Part shown: positions 6,203 to 10,225 of the stretch, in pieces
Layout of the letters: every line of letters begins with the position of its first letter
Numbering within the stretch: position 1 is the first letter of the stretch
DNA from: Bacillota bacterium
GTDB lineage: Bacteria > Bacillota > Clostridia > Acetivibrionales > DTU013
Assembly: GCA_023433505.1 (NCBI GenBank)
Contig: JAEZCO010000083.1
Location: 1-10,225, forward strand
DNA: 10,225 nucleotides
Reading direction: 5' to 3'
Translations under genes and position numbers: made by a program
Notes under the pieces: model-generated
Seen by the model: the letters and a program-made list of their open reading frames with translations, nothing else
The model's database searches: none
What the model was told of the DNA's origin: nothing

Positions 6203-6967
6203 TCAAATCTCCTGTTTGTTAAAAACCATCACACCTGCAATGACAGCCGCCGCACTGAGGATTGCCGTCACAACCACCGCCGGGACAGCATCGGCCATGG
6301 TTTTACTCCCTCTGGCCAATTCCACTGAAAAAGCCTGTAAAGCCCCGGGTGTATACTTCCCTATTCCAGGCAGCGCAGCAACGGCACTGATAACCGCATA
6401 AGAGAGAAAACCTCCAACTACAGCTGCCGTAAGAGATTTGCACAATACACTGAAAAAAAGGGCAAGGGCAATCATCAGTATTCCGAATAGCCAATAAATT
6501 AACAATGCCGCGACTACACCCGCATTGATGAATTCCGGGAACATAAGCGCCGTGTAATATACGCAAAGTATTGCTGACACTGCATAGGACAATGTAAAAA
6601 GTGAAACCGCGGCAATGAACTTTCCCATGATGAACCCGGTCCTTGAGAGACATTTTGTCAGGACCAGGACGGCGGTACCTTTGGATTTCTCTTCCGCTGC
6701 CGTGCCGGCGAAAACAAGGATGACGACAACGATCATCATAAAGTACAGATTTTTGAAAAACTGCTCATAAGATTGTACGAAGGTGGGATCAGGCAGCTTT
6801 ATCACCATTCCCTGCTGCTCTCCGGCCATTGCCAGTATGCTGTTCATGTATTTTGCCGACAGCGGGCTTAAGACAGCGAAAAACAGGAACAACGCGGGAA
6901 GTATGATGATCTTGGTTGTTTTTACGATCTCCATGATCTCTTTTTTTAAAAATACTGTAAAGCTCAT
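6203..6967 (-). CDS. yxlG: ABC-2 type permease, YxlG-like
   Basis: This 254-residue membrane protein has about six hydrophobic segments (20-37, 75-90, 115-138, 150-173, 180-200, 228-248). A large extracytoplasmic loop lies between the first two, and the EEKSKGT motif (92-98) is typical of ABC-2 permeases. It is the membrane subunit of an exporter with the ATPase encoded just upstream. The substrate is not known to me for any member of this family. The start ATG overlaps the yxlF stop by four bases (ATGA), showing translational coupling. It is the last gene of the sigY-type operon. B. subtilis YxlG has nearly the same length, and the gene order is identical, which is why I use the symbol. Confidence 0.87.
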   Translation of the reverse strand: MSFTVFLKKEIMEIVKTTKIIILPALFLFFAVLSPLSAKYMNSILAMAGEQQGMVIKLPDPTFVQSYEQFFKNLYFMMIVVVILVFAGTAAEEKSKGTAVLVLTKCLSRTGFIMGKFIAAVSLFTLSYAVSAILCVYYTALMFPEFINAGVVAALLIYWLFGILMIALALFFSVLCKSLTAAVVGGFLSYAVISAVAALPGIGKYTPGALQAFSVELARGSKTMADAVPAVVVTAILSAAAVIAGVMVFNKQEI

Positions 6968-7893
6968 TGATTCTCCACCACCTTCATGAAAATATCCTCC
7001 AGCGTCGGCTCCAGTACGTTCATTCTTATCAATGGAGCCTCCGCAGCAGCAAGAACCACCGGGATTTCAAGCTGCGCCTTACGCATATCAGCAGCATGAA
7101 ATTGCAGTTCGCCATTGTCCATATTCCTTATATTCTCCACCCAGTCCATTTTCTCCAGTTTGCTCAGCAGCCTCAGCTTCCGTTCACCTTTCTCTGTCTC
7201 TATGGTGATGATCCGTTTGGAGTATTTACTCCTCAGTTCCTCCATGGAATCCTCCAGGACCATTTTGCCTTTGTCCAGTATTACAACCCTGCTGCAGACC
7301 CTTTCAATGTCTGAAAGGATATGGGAGGAGAAAAACACCGTTACCTTGCCCGACAGCTTTGCAAGTATGTCCATTACCTCTTTTCTCCCGATGGGGTCAA
7401 GGGCTGAGGTGGGCTCGTCCATAAAGACGACCCGGGGTTGATTGATCAGCGCCTGGGCAATTCCCAGGCGCTGTTTCATTCCCCTTGAAAAAGCGCCGGT
7501 TTTCTTTTTGACCCCGTTGAGGCCTACCAGGTCCATCAAGCTTTCAATCCTGCTTGCCAGCACCTTTTTATCGATGGAAAACAACTCACCCGAGAATTTA
7601 AGAAACTCCACCGGCGTCATCCAATCATAGAAATTCGGTACATCCGGGAGGAAGCCGATATCCGTCCTGTTTTTAAGACTTCCGAATTCCACCTCCCTGC
7701 CGTTAATTTTTAACCTGCCCTGTGTCGGCCGGGATAGTCCGGTAAGCATTTTAATCGTTGTAGTCTTTCCTGCGCCGTTGGGTCCCAGGAAGCCGTAGAC
7801 CGATCCTTCGGGTACATTCAGATTCAAACCGTCTACCGCCTTGAAGCCTTTAAAGGACTTGCACAGGTTATGGGTCTCTATAGCCGCGCTCAT
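6964..7893 (-). CDS. yxlF: ABC transporter ATP-binding protein, YxlF-like
   Basis: This 309-residue ATPase energises the YxlG permease. Walker A is GPNGAGKT (37-44), the ABC signature is the variant FSRGMKQR (135-142), Walker B is VVFMDE (155-160) and the switch histidine is His191. The usual Q-loop glutamine is replaced in FLPDVPNFYDW (81-91), as is common in drug- and bacteriocin-exporter ATPases. A C-terminal extension of about 90 residues follows the catalytic core and ends with LEPTLEDIFMKVV, also typical of that group. The start overlaps yxlE by four bases and the stop overlaps yxlG by four, so the three are tightly coupled. The transporter may export a stress-related peptide or lipid, but the sequence does not say which. 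Confidence 0.92.
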   Translation of the reverse strand: MSAAIETHNLCKSFKGFKAVDGLNLNVPEGSVYGFLGPNGAGKTTTIKMLTGLSRPTQGRLKINGREVEFGSLKNRTDIGFLPDVPNFYDWMTPVEFLKFSGELFSIDKKVLASRIESLMDLVGLNGVKKKTGAFSRGMKQRLGIAQALINQPRVVFMDEPTSALDPIGRKEVMDILAKLSGKVTVFFSSHILSDIERVCSRVVILDKGKMVLEDSMEELRSKYSKRIITIETEKGERKLRLLSKLEKMDWVENIRNMDNGELQFHAADMRKAQLEIPVVLAAAEAPLIRMNVLEPTLEDIFMKVVENQ

Positions 7894-8090
7894 TCCTCAT
7901 CACCTCTGAAAATCAGATAAACAACGGGTCCGATAATTCCCAAACAGATGATTACAATACCCCACAGCAGCTTGCTGTTGAAGCGGACCTTGCGCCTCTT
8001 TACAAGATTTATGATGGAATAGACCTGAAGACTCAACTGTATAATAAATACCGGCGCCAAAAAAGGTAGAATTTCTCTGAGATTCATCAT
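7890..8090 (-). CDS. yxlE: YxlE-like membrane protein, PLDc_N domain
   Basis: This 66-residue protein has two transmembrane helices (about 8-28 and 42-61) separated by a basic loop. It matches the PLDc_N domain found ahead of cardiolipin synthases and as free-standing proteins. In B. subtilis YxlE belongs to the sigY operon and is reported to act negatively on SigY together with YxlC. The ATG at 8090 follows GGAGG (8101-8105) by 10 nt. That ribosome-binding site lies in the 3' arm of a hairpin (8099-8152), and a second ECF-type promoter lies just upstream, so expression of this gene appears separately controlled from sigY-yxlC-yxlD. The stop overlaps yxlF in an ATGA. Function beyond family membership and context is inferred. 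Confidence 0.85.
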   Translation of the reverse strand: MMNLREILPFLAPVFIIQLSLQVYSIINLVKRRKVRFNSKLLWGIVIICLGIIGPVVYLIFRGDEE

Positions 8091-8098
8091 AATATAAA

Positions 8099-8152
8099 AA
8101 CCTCCTGCTTCCCCTGTGTTTTATTTTTCACAGGTAGTACGGACAGGAGGTT
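8099..8152 (-). promoter_or_regulatory. hairpin occluding the yxlE ribosome-binding site
   Basis: In leftward RNA the arm AACCUCCUG (8152-8144) pairs perfectly with CAGGAGGUU (8107-8099), which contains the yxlE Shine-Dalgarno sequence. An inner stem CCUGUG/CACAGG (8134-8129 with 8118-8113) closes a 10-nt loop. The 3' arm is followed by UUUAU, so the structure could also act as a weak terminator between yxlD and yxlE. The pairing is seen directly; regulation is inferred. Confidence 0.65.
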
Positions 8153-8163
8153 CAAAAAGTTCA
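8138..8163 (-). promoter_or_regulatory. internal ECF (SigY-type) promoter ahead of yxlEFG
   Basis: On the minus strand TGAACT (8158-8163), 16 nt and CGTA (8138-8141) reproduce the promoter found ahead of sigY, including the shared string GTGAACTTT and identical spacing. The TGAAC/CGT pattern is that of ECF sigma factors of the B. subtilis SigY/SigW/SigM kind. The start would fall near 8129-8135, after the anti-Shine-Dalgarno arm, so this transcript cannot form the occluding outer stem. Confidence 0.65.
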
Positions 8164-8169
8164 CAGACT

Positions 8170-8370
8170 TTATTTATTTTTCCTGAATATTTTTCTTACC
8201 ACGATCAGGTAGACGATAAGAGGCGTGGGAACACTGGTCAGCGCCCATATTCCCCATATCCACGGATTCGTTTTTCTTTTCTGGGCGTCGCGGAAGATCC
8301 ACATACTTTGTGACAGCAGCAATACTGCAATTAAAATCCAGTGAAATAGTGTCAGCTTGTACTCGTGCAT
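8170..8370 (-). CDS. yxlD: YxlD-like small membrane protein
   Basis: This 66-residue protein has two hydrophobic helices (about 8-26 and 40-58) separated by FRDAQKRKTNPWIWG. That segment and the PLIVYL stretch match the YxlD family of sigY operons, and the length is close to the 68 residues of B. subtilis YxlD. The start is the ATG at 8370, which overlaps the yxlC stop by one base (TAATG). A longer frame from 8430 exists but would overlap yxlC by 60 bases and has no reason to be used. The protein probably acts with YxlC at the membrane to control sigma factor activity. The mechanism is not readable here. Confidence 0.85.
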   Translation of the reverse strand: MHEYKLTLFHWILIAVLLLSQSMWIFRDAQKRKTNPWIWGIWALTSVPTPLIVYLIVVRKIFRKNK

Positions 8371-8687
8371 TACCGGGTCACCTGCCTGTTCCTGCGCCTG
8401 ATCCATAAAATGACTACAGGCAAAACACATAATAGGGCTGCAGTCTGAACCGCTGTAAAAAATACAAAGGATTTATAAAAGGAATACGTCTCAATGGCAA
8501 TAAACACTGCCGCAATAAAAACAAAAACAATAAACTGGCGGTTATTGACGCGTTCCCTTTTATCTTCCATTTTGTTTACCAGGTCCACATATTTCATCAG
8601 ATCGGGCTTTTCCAGCTTTACCGAACCATCCAGAAAATCCAGGCTTTCCTTTATTTTATCCGGCGTTTCGTCTTCTTCCTTATGCAC
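8370..8687 (-). CDS. yxlC: YxlC-like SigY regulator (anti-sigma component, DUF5345-like)
   Basis: This 105-residue protein has a charged cytoplasmic N-terminus of about 50 residues, with the segment PDLMKYVDLVNKMEDKRERV (29-48). Two transmembrane helices (about 51-70 and 75-96) and a basic tail follow. B. subtilis YxlC is almost the same length, occupies the same position and is a negative regulator of SigY; I infer the same role here. Start is GTG at 8687, overlapping sigY by eight bases, with AAAGGAG about 10 nt upstream inside sigY. The coupling would keep regulator and sigma factor in ratio. It has no zinc-anti-sigma HxxxCxxC motif, so it is a distinct anti-sigma class. Confidence 0.85.
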   Translation of the reverse strand: MHKEEDETPDKIKESLDFLDGSVKLEKPDLMKYVDLVNKMEDKRERVNNRQFIVFVFIAAVFIAIETYSFYKSFVFFTAVQTAALLCVLPVVILWIRRRNRQVTR

Positions 8688-9204
8688 CTTGTTCCAGCTC
8701 CTTTCTTACAAGCTTAATGGCATTATGGATCCGGGACTTCACAGTCCCCAGGGGGATGGACATAATCCCGGCGATCTCCTCCAGGGAATACCCGTAATAA
8801 TGCTTAAGCACCAGAGGAACCCTGCTCTCGTCAGAGAGCCTCGCCAATGCTTCAATAACGCGATCCCACTCCTCATCATGTTCCGTTTGAACATCATACA
8901 GGTCCTCCGGCCGGAATTCCTCTTCCACATGCTTCTGCTCGCGTTTCCTTTTCCTTATGCCGTCCAGATAAAGGTTTTGGGCAATGGCCACCAACCAGGT
9001 GGAAAATTTGGCTTTCTCCGGATTAAACTGCTGAAATTTTTCTATTGCCCGCACCATGGTCTCCTGAACCAAATCCTCTGCCAGCCCTTTATTCAACGTA
9101 AATTTAATCAGAAATTTAAAAACAATCTCATAATTCTCATGCAAAAGCCTGGCAAGCGAATGCCGGTTACCGCGGCGCGCTTCCTCGATCAAGCGGTCTT
9201 CCAT
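8680..9204 (-). CDS. sigY: ECF RNA polymerase sigma factor, SigY-like
   Basis: This 174-residue sigma factor has only regions 2 and 4. Region 2 spans about 15-88, with the core-binding and -10-recognition segment AEDLVQETMVRAIEKFQQF and the FSTWLVAIAQNLYLDGIRKRKR helix. Region 4 spans about 115-170, with the helix-turn-helix YSLEEIAGIMSIPLGTVKSRI. The length fits B. subtilis SigY (178 residues), and the five following genes are in the same order as in that operon. I place the start at the ATG 9204, seven nt after AAGGAG. An upstream GTG at 9225 lies before that ribosome-binding site and is not favoured. An ECF-type promoter at 9292-9317 suggests self-activation. Confidence 0.9.
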   Translation of the reverse strand: MEDRLIEEARRGNRHSLARLLHENYEIVFKFLIKFTLNKGLAEDLVQETMVRAIEKFQQFNPEKAKFSTWLVAIAQNLYLDGIRKRKREQKHVEEEFRPEDLYDVQTEHDEEWDRVIEALARLSDESRVPLVLKHYYGYSLEEIAGIMSIPLGTVKSRIHNAIKLVRKELEQGA

Positions 9205-9291
9205 TTGTTTTCTCCTTGGCAGCACTTGATTCGATTATATACCAAATTCTTATAGGCGCATAGGGGATTTACCTCTTTGCTTCTCTGATAA

Positions 9292-9317
9292 TACGTTTTA
9301 GAGAGTAAGAAAGTTCA
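9292..9317 (-). promoter_or_regulatory. ECF-type (autoregulatory) promoter of sigY
   Basis: On the minus strand TGAACT (9312-9317), 16 nt and CGTA (9292-9295) match the TGAAC/CGT pattern used by ECF sigma factors, with the SigY-type -35. The leader to the ATG is about 80 nt. A TATAAT at 9234-9239 on the same strand lacks a good -35 but could supply basal expression. Confidence 0.65.
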
Positions 9318-9416
9318 CTGCTTATAAATCGCCATAATCCTCTTTATATTTAGCTATTATCTACATATAATATAGCTATAGATTTCTATGGAGGTGGCTG
9401 GCATAAAAATGTTTGT

Positions 9417-9430
9417 AGGAAAATTTTCCT
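9417..9430. repeat. 14-bp perfect palindrome, possible operator
   Basis: AGGAAAATTTTCCT is a perfect, uninterrupted palindrome lying 7 bases upstream of the -35 of the promoter for the 49-residue gene. Its position suits an activator or repressor site, but no regulator can be named. Confidence 0.3.
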
Positions 9431-9437
9431 TTTTATA

Positions 9438-9466
9438 TTGCTGGAAATCTTCCGCCGTTGTATAAT
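9438..9466 (+). promoter_or_regulatory. promoter of the 49-residue protein gene
   Basis: TTGCTG (9438-9443), a 17-nt spacer and a perfect TATAAT (9461-9466) lie 32 nt ahead of the GTG start at 9499. A second candidate, TTTATA (9343-9348), 17 nt and TATAAT (9366-9371), lies further upstream in the same direction. Confidence 0.6.
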
Positions 9467-9498
9467 ATTCACAGGTAACACGATGGAGGTATGCAGCT

Positions 9499-9648
9499 GT
9501 GAATGAGGCAGAATTACTTAGCGATTGTTGCATACACATGATAAAGCTTCTTGACAGGATGTTGGAGCAAAATCAAATTAACACGGATGACTATGAAAAC
9601 CATATCAGGCTGAAGAAAGAGTTTTTATCAATGGATCATGATAATTAA
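9499..9648 (+). CDS. 49-residue helical protein of unknown function
   Basis: I do not recognise this family. The product is acidic and predicted to form two helices joined by a turn: about residues 4-25 (with Cys10, Cys11 and a LLDRMLEQNQ stretch) and 29-44 (DDYENHIRLKKEFL). It has no membrane segment. Several features make it a convincing gene. A promoter lies at 9438-9466, a GGAGGT (9485-9490) lies 8 nt before the GTG start, and a strong terminator begins at the stop codon. The ATG inside the ribosome-binding region (9491) leads to a stop after three codons and is not the start. The helical-hairpin size resembles Spo0E-like and other small clostridial regulators, but the SxxxD signature is absent. 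Lying opposite a Spo0E-like gene, it may have a regulatory role; that is only a guess. Confidence 0.7.
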   Translation: MNEAELLSDCCIHMIKLLDRMLEQNQINTDDYENHIRLKKEFLSMDHDN

Positions 9649-9676
9649 AAGCCCTCAGGACGGAGGGCTTTTAATT
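9643..9676 (+). terminator. intrinsic terminator, probably bidirectional
   Basis: A perfect 14-bp stem, AATTAAAAGCCCTC (9643-9656) with 9663-9676, closes a 6-nt loop. The GC-rich part GCCCTC/GAGGGC is followed by TTTTAATTT. It overlaps the stop codon of the 49-residue gene. Because the U-tract and A-tract pair, it can also stop the leftward Spo0E-like transcript. Confidence 0.85.
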
Positions 9677-9741
9677 TCTGCGTATTGCAGCATATTTAAT
9701 CGGAAACACCGCATACTAAGGCTGCTTATGCCCGGAAAATT

Positions 9742-9915
9742 TTAAATGCATTGATGATAGTTCTTATAATAGTCATTGATAATTTTGTCAATTTTTACGC
9801 TTAACTTATAAACCTCTTCGCTGCTTAACTCTTCATGCTCTATCAACCGGTTGATTTCATCCTTCAGCGCCGACAGCTTTGTTTCATAATTTAACAACAA
9901 ATCTAAATAAACCAT
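9742..9915 (-). CDS. Spo0E-like aspartyl-phosphate phosphatase
   Basis: This 57-residue protein fits the Spo0E family of small phosphatases, which dephosphorylate Spo0A~P or related response regulators and delay sporulation. A first helix (about 8-28, with LKDEINRLIE) and a second (31-52) form the expected hairpin. The family signature SxxxD is present as SVKID (39-43), followed by the usual KIINDYYK. No membrane segment is present, so it is probably cytoplasmic. The ATG follows GAGGT by about 10 nt, and a TATAAT at 9957-9962 on the minus strand is a candidate -10 without a good -35. It is a single gene, and the bidirectional hairpin at 9643-9676 may end its transcript. The target response regulator is not in the window. 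Confidence 0.82.
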   Translation of the reverse strand: MVYLDLLLNYETKLSALKDEINRLIEHEELSSEEVYKLSVKIDKIINDYYKNYHQCI

Positions 9916-10122
9916 AACAAATCCGACCTCTTAACTCAAAATCAATAAATATAAAAATTATACCTGCTTATTATATTAGAGTACATATGTAATATTTTGT
10001 AACATAATGCTGTTCTAAAAAAAAAACATAAAAAATGCTCATACCTTTTGTTTACTGACATAAAAATGAGGGTACATATTTTTAATTCACGCATTTTTAT
10101 CCTAAATCCCCACCAAATTATA
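9916..10122. other. AT-rich intergenic region
   Basis: This stretch holds the probable promoter of the Spo0E-like gene, an A-run at about 10018-10026 and two similar segments (AAAAATGCTCATACC at about 10032 and AAAATGAGGGTACAT at about 10064). I see no RNA gene, convincing reading frame or strong palindrome in it. Confidence 0.4.
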
Positions 10123-10225
10123 CTATACAGTTAGCGAAGATAACCAGACTGGTAATTTATCTGTAGGCAGACCACAGGTATTAAGGATATCCCTTTGCTT
10201 TTTAGTGACCGGGGACAGAAGTTTC
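10123..10225 (-). CDS. possible 3' end of an unidentified gene, cut by the window
   Basis: An open frame enters from the right edge (first full codon 10222-10224) and ends at TAG 10123-10125, giving 33 residues beginning KLLSPVTKKQRDILNTCGLP. The composition looks protein-like, and the charged-then-GLP pattern is reminiscent of the C-termini of some transposases, but I cannot identify it. The start and most of the gene are outside the window. The segment may equally be non-coding, as it also contains GGGGACAG, a motif often found at repeat-element edges. Confidence 0.3.
   Translation of the reverse strand, partial: KLLSPVTKKQRDILNTCGLPTDKLPVWLSSLTV

Noticed and set aside
8371..8430. Upstream extension of yxlD to the ATG at 8430
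   Set aside because: The extension overlaps yxlC by 60 bases. The TAATG junction at 8368-8372 gives the correct family length.
9205..9225. GTG start for sigY at 9225
   Set aside because: The AAGGAG ribosome-binding site lies inside that extension, 7 nt before the ATG at 9204.
9357..9539. A 60-codon minus-strand frame opposite the small gene
   Set aside because: It has no ribosome-binding site and overlaps the promoter and 5' end of the better-supported plus-strand gene.

Overview
The window looks like chromosomal DNA of a spore-forming, Gram-positive member of the Bacillota, probably a clostridial lineage. The grounds are strong GGAGG ribosome-binding sites, frequent TTG and GTG starts, a Spo0E-like phosphatase, TTGACA/TATAAT-type promoters, and an operon matching the Bacillus subtilis sigY-yxlCDEFG cluster gene for gene. 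Base composition is moderate, with AT-rich intergenic DNA. The genus cannot be fixed from the sequence.

Layout. (1) Positions 1-120 hold the 5' part of a tRNA gene (almost certainly tRNA-Tyr) and its promoter, read leftward. (2) Positions 224-1548 hold a promoter and a stand-alone BrxD-like P-loop ATPase, with no other BREX gene in view. (3) Positions 1591-1798 hold a nested inverted-repeat element. (4) Positions 1808-4215 hold a thiol-redox module. A Cys-rich protein and a glutaredoxin read leftward; CcdA and a TlpA-like membrane-anchored thioredoxin read rightward. The divergent promoters each carry a TACC-N7-GGTA palindrome at the start site. A CsoR-superfamily repressor with CstR-like cysteines converges on the thioredoxin gene. 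The likely logic is a persulfide- or thiol-responsive repressor controlling cytoplasmic and extracytoplasmic dithiol chemistry.

(5) Positions 4394-4507 hold a dispersed palindromic repeat. (6) Positions 4551-6059 hold an FAD-dependent oxidoreductase of the phytoene desaturase/retinol saturase type, reading leftward. (7) Positions 6203-9204, leftward, hold the complete sigY-yxlC-yxlD-yxlE-yxlF-yxlG operon: an ECF sigma factor, its small membrane regulators and a two-component ABC exporter. An ECF-type promoter (GTGAACTTT, 13 nt, CGTA) lies ahead of sigY. An identical arrangement lies inside the operon ahead of yxlE, overlapping a hairpin that would bury the yxlE ribosome-binding site only in the long transcript. 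This is the most interesting regulatory structure in the window.

(8) Positions 9205-10225 are sparsely coding. They hold a 49-residue protein gene with its own promoter and terminator, a 57-residue Spo0E-like gene, and a partial open frame running off the right edge.
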